Shown piece after piece: positions 53,842 through 61,511 of a DNA stretch of 64,000 bases. The position numbers and the translations under genes were made by a program. The notes beneath the pieces are model-generated. The model worked only from the letters and a program-made list of their open reading frames with translations, made no database searches and had not been told where the DNA came from. Every line of letters starts with the position of its first letter. The first letter of the stretch is position 1. Origin of the DNA: Chloroflexota bacterium (GTDB lineage: Bacteria > Chloroflexota > Limnocylindria > Limnocylindrales > CSP1-4); assembly GCA_021802825.1 (NCBI GenBank), contig JAJZRG010000012.1, forward strand, positions 19,101 through 83,100. The letters run 5' to 3'.

Positions 53842-54543
53842 ATGCAGATCGAGCTGCGCATCCTCCGCTTCGACCCGGAGCGCGACCAGAAGCCGCACGA
53901 GGAGAGCTACAAGGTCGAGGCGTCCCCTATGGATCGGGTCCTGGACCTGCTCCACAAGGTCAAGTACGAGCAGGACGGGACGCTGACGTTCCGCCGGTCC
54001 TGCGCCCATGGCGTCTGCGGGTCGGACGCGATGCTCATCAACGGGCGCAACCGCCTCGCCTGCAAGATCCGCGTGGACCAGCTGAAGGGGAAGCGGATCA
54101 CCGTCGCCCCGCTGCCGGGCCTGCCGGTGACCAAGGACCTCGTGGTGGACATGGACAGCTTCTTCGCGAAGTTCCGAAGTGTCCAGCCGTACCTCCAGCC
54201 CGGTGACCCCGACCCGGAGCGCGAGCGGCGCCAGGCGGCCGAGGACCGAGCGAAGTTCGACGACACGACCAAGTGCATCCTATGCGCCGCGTGCACGACG
54301 TCGTGCCCGTCGTTCTGGGCACAGCCCTCGTACGTCGGGCCGGCGGCCATCGTCAACGCCCACCGGTTCATCTTCGACTCGCGAGACGACGCGGCCGAGG
54401 CGCGGCTGGAGATCCTCGCCGACAGTGACGGCGTCTGGCGCTGTCGGACGATCTTCAACTGCACCGACGCCTGCCCGCGCGGGATCCACATCACCCAGGC
54501 GATCCTCGAGGTCTCCTCGAAGATCGTGGAGCACCACGCCTGA
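53842..54543 (+). CDS. sdhB: Succinate dehydrogenase iron-sulfur subunit
   Basis: 233 residues. [2Fe-2S] loop RSCAHGVCGSDAMLINGRN with a fourth Cys at RLAC; CILCAACTTSCP and CRTIFNCTDACPRGI ligate the [4Fe-4S] and [3Fe-4S] clusters. Complete set of Cys ligands. 15 bp after sdhA. Confidence 0.97.
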   Translation: MQIELRILRFDPERDQKPHEESYKVEASPMDRVLDLLHKVKYEQDGTLTFRRSCAHGVCGSDAMLINGRNRLACKIRVDQLKGKRITVAPLPGLPVTKDLVVDMDSFFAKFRSVQPYLQPGDPDPERERRQAAEDRAKFDDTTKCILCAACTTSCPSFWAQPSYVGPAAIVNAHRFIFDSRDDAAEARLEILADSDGVWRCRTIFNCTDACPRGIHITQAILEVSSKIVEHHA

Positions 54544-54548
54544 GCGAG

Positions 54549-55055
54549 GTGGAGCTCCCGGTCATCGCGCACCTCGTCATCCGCACGGACGGCGCGGCCC
54601 GGGGCAACCCGGGCCCCGCGTCGCTCGGCGCCGCGCTGATCGACGGGACCCGCCCTGACGCCCTGCACCCGTCCGCGCCCCCGGACGCGACGATCAGCGA
54701 GGCGCTCGGGGTCCAGACGAACAACGTGGCCGAGTGGACGGGCGTGGTCGAGGCGCTCAAGCTCGCGCACCGGCTCGGCGCCGAGCGGGTGGAGCTGTTC
54801 CTCGACTCCAAGCTGATCGTGGAGCAGCTCCACGGCCGGTGGCGCGTCAAGGACGCCAAGCTCGCGCCGCTTCATGCGGAGGCGAAGGGCCTGCTCGGGC
54901 GCTTCGGCCGCTGGTCCGCCACGCACGTACCCCGCGCCCAGAACGCCACGGCGGACCGCTTGGCGAACGAGGCGCTCGATCGGGTGGCGGCGGGTGGCCC
55001 GGCGCGGGTGGCCAGGGCACGCCGCATCGCGCCCCGGCAGGGCGGGGGAGAGTGA
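54549..55055 (+). CDS. RNase HI-like protein (reverse-transcriptase-like family)
   Basis: 168 residues from GTG 54549. RNase H fold with acidic active-site residues: IRTDGAARGNPGPAS (Asp14), NNVAEWTGVVEAL (Glu), VELFLDSKLIVEQLHG (Asp) and a final Asp in NATADRLANEAL. Cleaves RNA in RNA-DNA hybrids or acts as a related nuclease. The stop overlaps the following gene start (TGATG). Confidence 0.88.
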   Translation: MELPVIAHLVIRTDGAARGNPGPASLGAALIDGTRPDALHPSAPPDATISEALGVQTNNVAEWTGVVEALKLAHRLGAERVELFLDSKLIVEQLHGRWRVKDAKLAPLHAEAKGLLGRFGRWSATHVPRAQNATADRLANEALDRVAAGGPARVARARRIAPRQGGGE

Positions 55056-55372
55056 TGCCCGGGCTGCCGGTGGTCCTCTGCTTCGGCGACTCGAACACGC
55101 ATGGCGCCGATCCGCTGGGCGGTGAGCGCCTCGGCCGCGATGTGCGGTGGACCGGCGTGATGGCCGCGCTGCTGGCCGCCGAGGCGCACGTCATCGAGGA
55201 GGGCCTGAACGGCCGCACCACGGTCTGGGATGACCCCTTTACGGACGGCCGCAACGGTCGGACCTACCTGTTGCCTGCCTGCGGTCGCACCAACCGATCG
55301 ATGTGCTGGTGCTGATGCTCGGGACCAACGACATCAAGCCGATGTTCCATGCCGATTCCTTCGAGGTCGCCC
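55055..55372 (+). pseudogene. Frameshifted and truncated SGNH/GDSL hydrolase
   Basis: The start matches arylesterase-type SGNH hydrolases: VVLCFGDSNTHGADP (Ser nucleophile in GDSN), EEGLNGRTTVWDDPF, DGRNGRTYLLP. At about 55270-55280 one base is gained; the reading then continues in another frame with PIDVLVLMLGTNDIKPMF, the GTND block. The C-terminal half with the catalytic Asp-His pair is missing, as rnpB begins 30 bp later. Dead gene. Confidence 0.8.
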
Positions 55373-55401
55373 GATGCACCACCCCCACGTACAATCTGCG
55401 G

Positions 55402-55751
55402 GCCAGCGAGGCGGCCGGACGGTCGCGCGTTGCTCCGAGCGATCGGCGCGGCGTGAGGAAAGTCCGAGCTCCCCAGCGCAGGGTGGCGGGTAACGCCCGT
55501 CCGCCGTGAGGCGAGGACCAGTGCCACAGTGACGATGCCGGCCCCTCGGGGCCGGAGTGAAACGCGGCAAACTCCACCCGGAGCAAGGCCAAATAGGAGG
55601 GCGCAACCCCGGTTCGCCGGGGGGAGAGGCGCGCTGCCCAGCCCTCGGGTCGGCTGCACGAGCCGTCGGGCAACCGGCGGCCACAGATGGATGACCGTCG
55701 CCACGGCGAGAGCCGCGGCACAGAACTCGGCTTACAGGCCGCCTCGCTGGC
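55402..55751 (+). ncRNA. rnpB: RNase P RNA
   Basis: About 350 nt of bacterial class A RNase P RNA. P1 is formed by GCCAGCGAGGCGGCC (55402-55416) with GGCCGCCTCGCTGGC (55737-55751). Core signatures in order: GAGGAAAGTCCGAGCTCC, CACAGTGACGATGCCGG, GTGAAACGCGGCAAACTCC with GGCCAAATAGG, and near the end ACAGATGGATGACCGTC and ACAGAACTCGGCTTACAGGC. It is the catalytic RNA for tRNA 5' maturation. Its last 28 bases fall within the repeat discussed below. Confidence 0.96.
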
Positions 55752-55755
55752 GCCT
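55724..55755. repeat. Direct repeat at the 3' end of rnpB, copy 1
   Basis: Starts AACTCGGCTTACAGGCC and ends GCCTCGCTGGCGCCT. 29 of 32 bases recur at 58119-58150 in the same orientation. Resembles the att duplication left by integration into the 3' end of an RNA gene. Confidence 0.7.
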
Positions 55756-55841
55756 CGCCCGCCACGCACGAATCGGGCCCCTGAGGTGGCCTGGCGTCGA
55801 GGGGCTGAACTCAGTTCTGCACACGCTTGGGCCCTTCGCCG

Positions 55842-56255
55842 CTAGTCGTCCAGCGTGACCAGGAACTCGGCCGGGTTCATGACCGGCAGGCGATCGCGAA
55901 GGTCGAGCAGGTGGGCATCGCCCGACACGAGCACGTCGGCTGCAGCGGCGCGCGCGAGGTCGACCAGGTACTCGTCGTCGGGGTCGACGCTGAGCGGCCG
56001 ACCGCTCGGCGCCGGGTCATCGAGGATCGTGGCTTCGCGCCTGATGAGGTCGACGTACGCGATGGCCTCGGCCTCGGTGGCGTAACGACGGAACTTCTCG
56101 CGCCCTAGGACCTCGCGGAGCTCGGCCAGCAGCGTCGGAGAGGCGACGAGCTCGAAGGCGCCGGCGCGAAGCTGGAGCAGGAGCGCCGCGCTCGGCCCGC
56201 CTGGGCTGATCAGCGCCGAGACGAGGACGTTGGTGTCAAGAACCGCGCGCGGCAC
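55842..56255 (-). CDS. PIN-domain toxin, second RHH-PIN pair
   Basis: 137 residues from GTG 56255, overlapping its antitoxin by 20 bp. RAVLDTNVLVSALISPGGPS, LLAELREVLGREKFRR, DPDDEYLVDLA and VLVSGDAHLLDLRD carry the four acidic PIN residues. Paralogue of 25826-26254. Predicted RNase toxin. Confidence 0.88.
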   Translation of the reverse strand: MPRAVLDTNVLVSALISPGGPSAALLLQLRAGAFELVASPTLLAELREVLGREKFRRYATEAEAIAYVDLIRREATILDDPAPSGRPLSVDPDDEYLVDLARAAAADVLVSGDAHLLDLRDRLPVMNPAEFLVTLDD

Positions 56256-56484
56256 GCTTCTCGGCTCGGGCCGCGTGGGTCTCCTCGACCGCGAGGCGCA
56301 TCGCCTCGTCCTCGCCCAGGTCGCTGCGCGCCCACACGCTCGCAACGACGTCGAAGCCGAGGTAGGCCCGGAGCGCCTCCTCCACCACCTCTGAGTCGCG
56401 CTTGTCGGTCCGGGCCGCCCGGACGCGTGCCGCCCGCATCACGTCCTCGTCGACGTACAGGGTCACCTTCTTCTTGGTCGCCAT
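56236..56484 (-). CDS. Ribbon-helix-helix antitoxin, second pair
   Basis: 82 residues from ATG 56484. KVTLYVDEDVMRAARVRAAR and SEVVEEALRAYLGFDVV form the RHH fold, with an acidic/Ala-rich toxin-binding tail. Same order and overlap as in the pair at 25593. Likely autoregulated from the 56485-56510 region. Confidence 0.86.
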   Translation of the reverse strand: MATKKKVTLYVDEDVMRAARVRAARTDKRDSEVVEEALRAYLGFDVVASVWARSDLGEDEAMRLAVEETHAARAEKRAARGS

Positions 56485-56665
56485 GACGCCAGCATAGCGG
56501 CATGACGTTAAGACCTCAAGAGGGCGGTGGGTCGATCCAGGTGGACCGCGCCACGCGCCGCGCCGACGACGCTCTCCGCGTACGGGATCGAGGCCCGTGG
56601 CACACACAGGCCCCTTGATGATCGGATCGGGAGCGACTTCGTGGACCGAGGTCCAGGCCTGGAGC

Positions 56666-56706
56666 TTGACGGACTTCGCCTGCATCCGTACAGTGTCCGT
56701 ACAGTG
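56666..56706 (+). promoter_or_regulatory. Promoter and direct-repeat operator of the TacAT-like module
   Basis: TTGACG (56666-56671), 17 bp, TACAGT (56689-56694). The -10 box lies in a direct repeat CCGTACAGTG at 56686-56695 and 56697-56706, one turn of helix apart, consistent with antitoxin autoregulation. Confidence 0.65.
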
Positions 56707-56726
56707 ACGAACGAGGAACCTAGCCG

Positions 56727-57035
56727 ATGACCGCAATGCCGCACGCCGCGGCCGTTCCTGCGCGCGCGGCCAAGAGTGCGAGGCTCGACCTCCGTATGAG
56801 CGCCGAGCAGAAGCGCCTGTTCGAGGAGGCCGCGTCCGCTACCGACCAGACCATGACCGAGTTCGTCGTCCAGTCTGCCGAGGTCGCCGCCCAGGAGGTG
56901 CTCGCAGACCGGACTCGGTTCGTCCTCGCGCCGGAGGACTGGGAGGCGTTCTCGGCTGCGATCGACCGCGAGCCGCGCGTCCTGCCGCGATTGGCCGCAT
57001 TCCTGACCACGCCCTCCGTCCTCGAACAGGAGTGA
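56727..57035 (+). CDS. DUF1778 (TacA-like) antitoxin
   Basis: 102 residues. RLDLRMSAEQKRLFEEAAS with TMTEFVVQSAEVAAQEVL is the ribbon-helix-helix of DUF1778; FVLAPEDWEAFSAAIDREP is the toxin-binding segment found in TacA-type antitoxins. Linked to the GNAT gene by a GTGA overlap. Confidence 0.9.
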   Translation: MTAMPHAAAVPARAAKSARLDLRMSAEQKRLFEEAASATDQTMTEFVVQSAEVAAQEVLADRTRFVLAPEDWEAFSAAIDREPRVLPRLAAFLTTPSVLEQE

Positions 57036-57598
57036 GGTACTCGCCGGCCGAGGCGATCTCCAAGAGTCACCTGACCGACGAGTTCGACTGCGGGTCGGAC
57101 GCGCAGTCCGCCTGGCTGCGCCGGCATGCCCTCCAGGCCGACCTCTCCGACTCGACGAAGGTCCGTGTCGTCACATGCCGCGGCGACCGCCGCGTCGTCG
57201 GCCACTACGCCCTCTCCGCCGGGTCTGTGGAGCTCGCAGATGCACCGGAGCGCCTTCGCAAGGGGATGCCCCGGTACCCGTTGCCCGTGATCGTCCTGAC
57301 GCGGCTGGGCGTCGACCAGCGGGAACAGGGCAGGGGACTCGGACGAGCGCTCGTCAAGGACGCGATCCTTCGGGCCGAGGCCGCCTCCCATTCGATCGGC
57401 GCGCGAGCGCTTCTCGTCCATTGCGAGACGTCACAGGCCAAGGCCTTCTACTTGGGGGTCGTCCCCGAATTCACGGAGTCGCCGACGGACCCGCTCCACC
57501 TGTACCTGCTGATGAGCGACCTTCGGCGGACGATCGCCGCGGTCGAGGCGCTTGGCGCGACGGCCGAAGAGGACGCCGGCGCGATGGAGCTGCGGTAA
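57032..57598 (+). CDS. GNAT acetyltransferase toxin (TacT-like)
   Basis: 188 residues from GTG 57032. GNAT fold: FDCGSDAQSAWLRRHALQ, VVGHYALSAGSVEL, PVIVLTRLGVDQREQGRGLG (acetyl-CoA loop QGRGLG) and SQAKAFYLGVVPEF with the catalytic Tyr of the TacT family. TacT enzymes acetylate the amino group of charged tRNAs and block translation. Pairs with the DUF1778 antitoxin. Confidence 0.9.
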   Translation: MRYSPAEAISKSHLTDEFDCGSDAQSAWLRRHALQADLSDSTKVRVVTCRGDRRVVGHYALSAGSVELADAPERLRKGMPRYPLPVIVLTRLGVDQREQGRGLGRALVKDAILRAEAASHSIGARALLVHCETSQAKAFYLGVVPEFTESPTDPLHLYLLMSDLRRTIAAVEALGATAEEDAGAMELR

Positions 57599-57616
57599 TA
57601 CTCGAGGCTATTACCG
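57593..57616 (+). terminator. Hairpin at the end of the GNAT gene
   Basis: CGGTAATA and TATTACCG around CTCGAGGC; the stem overlaps the TAA stop codon. Confidence 0.55.
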
Positions 57617-57702
57617 GGACTGGTCGCCCAGGCCGCCGGCATCCGGCACCCCGTCCTCAAAGTTCCGTGTGGCGCAACTCCACCATGTCGCACCCTCGTT
57701 CG

Positions 57703-57810
57703 CCCGAAGCTCCGCTTCTGCTTGAGCCTGTCGATCTGAGATCGGAGGTCCGCCCTCAAGGCGGTGTCCTGGACCTTGTCGAGCAGGACGTCGAGCTCGC
57801 TCCGGATCAT
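57703..57810 (-). pseudogene. Amino-terminal remnant of a site-specific DNA-methyltransferase (Mod-like)
   Basis: ATG 57810 begins MIRSELDVLLDKVQDTALRA, then LRSQIDRLKQKRSFG, the characteristic start of Mod-type adenine methyltransferases (LLDKV.D..LRADL...I..L+..R.FG). The similarity stops at FG, where the family continues LVFEEH; all catalytic parts are missing. A trace of a lost restriction-modification gene. Confidence 0.6.
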
Positions 57811-58118
57811 CGGATCGAGTCTCCCGCCACGAGTGTGCGGGCGGTGGCGGAGCGCACGAGTCTTGAGATCGAGACGAGTGCCACGAAGTCCTCGGAGGGT
57901 CTGGGCGTACTTGCCGGAAGGATAACGACCGTGATGCCACCTTAGGTGACACAGGCGCGCTCCGGGATGGCCCTACGACCTTCCGAGAGTCGACCGCCAG
58001 GCCCGGCAGCCGCTGCACACGTTTCTGCACTCAGTCGCGCCAGCAGGCGATGGAATCAAGAGACGCCGCCCCGCACGGTGGACTGGGTGGGGCCACGCTC
58101 AATCGCGCGTCTGGACTC

Positions 58119-58150
58119 AACTCGGCTCACGGACCGCCTCGCTGGCGCCT
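58119..58150. repeat. Direct repeat of the rnpB 3' end, copy 2
   Basis: AACTCGGCTCACGGACC...GCCTCGCTGGCGCCT, three differences from 55724-55755. Marks the far end of the toxin-antitoxin segment. Confidence 0.7.
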
Positions 58151-58165
58151 TGTCCGGGCCGCTGG

Positions 58166-58414
58166 CTAGTCCTCGTCCGCGCGGAAGATGTGCGGCGCGG
58201 TGCAGGCGTTGCAGATCGGGATGCAGCAGTCGAGGTCACCGATCGGGATCGGCAGCTTGCGGTCCGGGTAGAGGCACTCGGCCTCGTACACGCGTTCCTT
58301 CGGGCGCTCGAGTGAGATCAGGCGCCGGTAGTTGCAGCGGCGGATCCGATGGGGCGCGAGGCGAGTGAGATCAGCCTCCGTGGAGGCGGGAACGGACGGC
58401 AGTGGAAGCGCCAT
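58166..58414 (-). CDS. Small Cys-rich hypothetical protein
   Basis: 82 residues from ATG 58414. The middle (RRCNYRRLISLERPKERVYE) and the Cys cluster in the last third (ECLYPDRKLP, DLDCCIPICNACTAPHIF) suggest a metal-binding or zinc-ribbon-like protein. Normal composition. Just outside the rnpB repeat, so part of the old chromosome. Family unknown. Confidence 0.6.
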   Translation of the reverse strand: MALPLPSVPASTEADLTRLAPHRIRRCNYRRLISLERPKERVYEAECLYPDRKLPIPIGDLDCCIPICNACTAPHIFRADED

Positions 58415-58557
58415 TCGGACTGCGCTGGGCCTCTTGCTTCACGAACGCGAACGGACAGGCCGATTGCCCCCGCATCATCGGTCCGCGGCGCAGCCTAGCA
58501 TCCGCGAATCATCACGGACAAGCGGCCGGAGGTACTAGACTTCCCGGCCAGCGGGAA

Positions 58558-59469
58558 ATGCACGCGCCGAAGACCCCGCACGGGAGGCATTCGACCCTGA
58601 GCGAGCCGCAGCTGTCGCCACTGTCAGCGGCGATTCGCGCTCCGGAGGCGCTGGGAGGGGTTGTGCCCCCTGATCAGCCCGAGGGCGTCGAGTCCGGTGG
58701 CGATCCGCCTCGGCCGCCACGGGCGGCGGGCTGCCCTTTCCTCCGGTTCGAGTCGTCCGGCGCGCTGTTCGCCCCTGGCAACGCGCCGAGCGAGGACCAT
58801 CGCTGCCTGGCGATTGCCGGGCCGCGGGACCTGTCGCGCCAGCAGCAGGAGCTGGTGTGCTTGCGCGCCGCGCACGTTGACTGCCCGCGCTACCGCCGGG
58901 CAACGGCCGGGGCGACCCCCACTGCCGGAGGAAGGGTGAACCCAACGCCACGGTTGCACCCTGCCACCACCGTCGCGCTGATCGTCCTCGCGCTGTCGGC
59001 GGGCATCTCGTTCGGCTTCGTCATCCAGCGCGGCGGGATCGACCTCCCAGCGGCGGCACTGTTGCCGAGCGCAGGGACGGCTGCGGTGCCCGGCAGCCTC
59101 GCCTCCGGGAGCGCCCCGGCCAGGCCATCGCCCTCCGACATCGCGCCAGGCGCGATCGACAGCCCATCAGCCCCGCCGGCCACGCGCAGCCCCGGCACGT
59201 CGCCGGCCCCAGTATCTACTTTGTCACCGAAGCCGGCTCCGACGCCGGTATCGGGCGGCGTCCCGTCGCCCGACCGCATGGCGGTCATCAAGCCATGTCC
59301 CGGCCAGCCCGACTGCTGGGTCTACAGCGTCCGGGCGGGCGACAACCTGTGGAGCATCGCGCACTGGTTCGGCGTGCCGCTCGACACGGTCTACGCGTGG
59401 AACCCAACGGTCAAGCAGACCGGGATCCACCCGGGGACGCCGCTCAAGATCCCCACCCCGACCCGGTAG
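58558..59469 (+). CDS. Membrane-anchored LysM protein with Cys-rich amino-terminal box
   Basis: 303 residues from ATG 58558. Residues 60-115 have four Cys in CPFLRFESSGALFAPG, HRCLAIAGPRDLS, LVCLRAAHVDCPRY, a putative zinc-binding cytoplasmic domain. One membrane helix (TVALIVLALSAGISFGFVIQ). A 100-residue Pro/Ser/Thr linker is followed by a LysM domain (YSVRAGDNLWSIAHWFGVPL, NPTVKQTGIHPGTPLKIP) for peptidoglycan binding. Topology: zinc box inside, LysM outside. Confidence 0.85.
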   Translation: MHAPKTPHGRHSTLSEPQLSPLSAAIRAPEALGGVVPPDQPEGVESGGDPPRPPRAAGCPFLRFESSGALFAPGNAPSEDHRCLAIAGPRDLSRQQQELVCLRAAHVDCPRYRRATAGATPTAGGRVNPTPRLHPATTVALIVLALSAGISFGFVIQRGGIDLPAAALLPSAGTAAVPGSLASGSAPARPSPSDIAPGAIDSPSAPPATRSPGTSPAPVSTLSPKPAPTPVSGGVPSPDRMAVIKPCPGQPDCWVYSVRAGDNLWSIAHWFGVPLDTVYAWNPTVKQTGIHPGTPLKIPTPTR

Positions 59470-59644
59470 GCAAGGGGGGACGGCTCGACGCCTTTCCGCA
59501 CGGCGCGCAGAATCGTGTGCGACGCAGGCTGCGGCCTGATCGAGCCCCGTGGGCCGCCGAAGGGCGGCGGTTCGACGTCCTCGGCTCCCGGAGCGCCCGG
59601 GCGTCCCGCCTTGGCCGGAGCCGACCGAAACTCGGAGGTGCGCT

Positions 59645-60118
59645 GTGACGCGACGACTTGACACGCAGGCGGTCCTGCCCGAGGCCACGACCGCCATGGC
59701 CGGCCTCGAGCGCGTCGTCCGTCAGAGCACGATCGAGCCGCTTCTGCTCGAGCTGGTTCGACTGCGATCGTCGCAGCTCAACGGGTGTGCCTTCTGCGTG
59801 GACATGCACACCAAAGACGCGCGGGCGATGGGCGAGGACGAGCAGCGACTGCACCTCGTCGCGGTGTGGCGCGAGGCGCCGGGCTTCTCCCCGCGCGAGC
59901 GTGCCGCGCTCGCCTGGGCGGAATCCCTCACGCTCCTGCCCGAGACCGGCGCCCCCGACGACGCCTACGCGGAGGTGGCAGCGCAGTTCGACGAGCGTGA
60001 GCAGGTGGCGCTGACCCTCGCGATCGTCGCGATCAACGGCTGGAACCGGCTATCGGTCGGGTTCCGACGCCCGGCCGGCGACTACGTGTCGCGGCGAGCG
60101 CCCGTCGCGGCGCAATGA
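59645..60118 (+). CDS. AhpD/carboxymuconolactone-decarboxylase-family protein
   Basis: 157 residues from GTG 59645 (GGAGG 6 bp upstream). LRSSQLNGCAFCVDMHTKDA has the CxxC-x3-His active site of AhpD-like peroxidases, followed by LVAVWREAPGFSPRERAALA and the helical C-terminus. Probably a thiol peroxidase or antioxidant protein. Next gene is 10 bp downstream. Confidence 0.9.
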   Translation: MTRRLDTQAVLPEATTAMAGLERVVRQSTIEPLLLELVRLRSSQLNGCAFCVDMHTKDARAMGEDEQRLHLVAVWREAPGFSPRERAALAWAESLTLLPETGAPDDAYAEVAAQFDEREQVALTLAIVAINGWNRLSVGFRRPAGDYVSRRAPVAAQ

Positions 60119-60128
60119 CGGCGCCGAG

Positions 60129-60509
60129 ATGACCGTGCGCCCGGGGGAAGCCGTCCGGATCCGGCGGGCCTACGAGGAACCCGGCCCGGATGACGGCCGA
60201 CGTGTGCTCGTGGACCGTGTGTGGCCCCGCGGCCGGACCCGCGACGAGCTGCACCTCGATGCGTGGGAGCGTGAGCTCGCGCCCAGCAACGAGCTGCGAA
60301 GGTGGTTTGGGCACGACCCGGCGCGCTGGGAGGAGTTCCGCGAGCGCTATCGCGCCGAGCTGGCGTCACCGGAGCGCCGCGATCTCCTCGACAACCTCGC
60401 GACCCGGGCTCGAGCGGGCCGCGTCACGATCGTGTTTGGGGCCCGCGACGAGGAGCACAACCAGGCGGTGGTGATCGCCGAGGAGGTCCGCGCCCGGCTG
60501 GCGCTCTGA
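60129..60509 (+). CDS. DUF488-family protein (YeaO-like)
   Basis: 126 residues. VRIRRAYEEPGPDDGRRVLV, DRVWPRGRTRDELHLDAWER and RWFGHDPARWEEFRERY match DUF488, with the conserved DRVWPRG. Function not established. Probably co-transcribed with the AhpD-like gene. Confidence 0.88.
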   Translation: MTVRPGEAVRIRRAYEEPGPDDGRRVLVDRVWPRGRTRDELHLDAWERELAPSNELRRWFGHDPARWEEFRERYRAELASPERRDLLDNLATRARAGRVTIVFGARDEEHNQAVVIAEEVRARLAL

Positions 60510-60633
60510 CCGGCGAGCCCGGCCGGCCCCGGCCGGCCCAGACGTCGCCAAGGCAACCGAACCGGCGCCGGCTCGTCGGCGGAGGCGAACTCGCCATCCG
60601 CCAACGTCGAGGAGCTCGTGCCCGGCCCGTCCC

Positions 60634-60670
60634 GATAGGACCGCAGCCGTGGCCGCCGCATGCCAGCGAG
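60634..60670. repeat. 37-bp direct repeat, copy 1
   Basis: GATAGGACCGCAGCCGTGGC continuing to CCAGCGAG, identical to 60704-60740; the two are separated by 33 bp. Confidence 0.85.
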
Positions 60671-60703
60671 ACGCCGGAATGCGCGGCAAGCACGAGGGCC
60701 TCG

Positions 60704-60740
60704 GATAGGACCGCAGCCGTGGCCGCCGCATGCCAGCGAG
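60704..60740. repeat. 37-bp direct repeat, copy 2
   Basis: Exact copy of 60634-60670, period 70 bp. No third unit was seen on either side. Confidence 0.85.
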
Positions 60741-60877
60741 GGCATGGCGCGGGTTCGCGATTCCCGAGCCGGGCCCGGACGTCCTCAGGTGTCAAGCCGC
60801 CCCGAGCGCCCTCAAGTTGCGCTCGGTGTCCCTTGACAGACGGCCTCGCGAATGTGTCGAAACCGCCGAAATCGCCG

Positions 60878-60905
60878 TTGACTCCGCGAATCCGCGCGGT
60901 ATGAT
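60878..60905 (+). promoter_or_regulatory. mraZ promoter
   Basis: TTGACT (60878-60883), 16 bp, TATGAT (60900-60905). The start of transcription would be about 60912, next to the MraZ boxes. Confidence 0.8.
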
Positions 60906-60912
60906 CCCGGGA

Positions 60913-60942
60913 GTGGGGCGAAGTGGAGGAAAGTGGGGAACC
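60913..60942 (+). promoter_or_regulatory. MraZ operator: three GTGG boxes at 10-bp spacing
   Basis: GTGGGGCGAA, GTGGAGGAAA, GTGGGGAACC start at 60913, 60923 and 60933. This matches the known MraZ recognition pattern of directly repeated GTGGG-type boxes one helical turn apart, overlapping the transcription start, so MraZ should repress its own cluster. Confidence 0.88.
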
Positions 60943-61008
60943 GGACGCCTCCGGCGGCCGGACTGAACGACCTCTCGGACCCCATCGACGTCAGGAGCGC
61001 ATCGCGCA

Positions 61009-61452
61009 GTGGTCAGCGGCCAGGGTTTCACCGGCGAGTACCGGCACCAGATCGACGACAAGGGACGCATTGCCGTCCCGTCGAAGATGCGTGCCCTGCT
61101 GGCCGGGCCGATCTTCGTCTGCCGCTGGCTCGACGCCTGCCTCGCCATCCTGCCCGGCAGCGAGTGGGACGCCATCACCGAGAAAGTCGCCGGCCTCTCG
61201 ATGACCGATCCGGCGGCCCGTGCCCTCGAGCGGCGGCTGTTCGGCGGGGCGGTCGAGGCGGAGCTGGACCGGCAGGGCCGGATCCTGCTCCCGGAGAACC
61301 TGCGCCAGTTCGCCGGGCTCGACGGCGAGGTCGTCGTCGTGGGCTCTCGGAGCCACGCGGAGATCTGGGCGCCCGCCCGCTGGGACGCACAGATGGCCGT
61401 GCTCGATGACGACGCCGCGTTCGGCGCCGCCATCAGCGGGCTGAGGATCTGA
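61009..61452 (+). CDS. mraZ: Transcriptional regulator MraZ
   Basis: 147 residues from GTG 61009. Two AbrB-like repeats: GEYRHQIDDKGRIAVPSKMR and EAELDRQGRILLPENLRQFA, each with the DxxGRxxxP signature. Ring-forming DNA-binding protein that regulates the division and cell-wall cluster it heads. Confidence 0.96.
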   Translation: MVSGQGFTGEYRHQIDDKGRIAVPSKMRALLAGPIFVCRWLDACLAILPGSEWDAITEKVAGLSMTDPAARALERRLFGGAVEAELDRQGRILLPENLRQFAGLDGEVVVVGSRSHAEIWAPARWDAQMAVLDDDAAFGAAISGLRI

Positions 61453-61511
61453 CGTCGCACCACATGCGCTTCCAGGGTCCGCTCGGGATCCGTCGCCAAG
61501 CCGTTGGAGGA

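Larger units (their letters stand above)
57617..58165. other. Decayed stretch with methyltransferase remnant and repeat copy 2
   Basis: No intact gene. Contains the methyltransferase remnant at 57703-57810 and the rnpB-tail repeat at 58119-58150. Other frames are Arg/Pro-rich shadows. Confidence 0.5.
60510..61008. other. Intergenic region with 37-bp direct repeats and the mraZ promoter
   Basis: 499 bp. Contains two direct repeats (60634-60740), a promoter and the MraZ operator, described separately. No gene is supported in the rest. Confidence 0.6.

Noticed and set aside
60634..60740. CRISPR array upstream of mraZ
   Set aside because: Repeat and spacing lengths fit, but only two repeats exist, the repeat has no typical terminal motif or palindrome, and there are no cas genes in the window.
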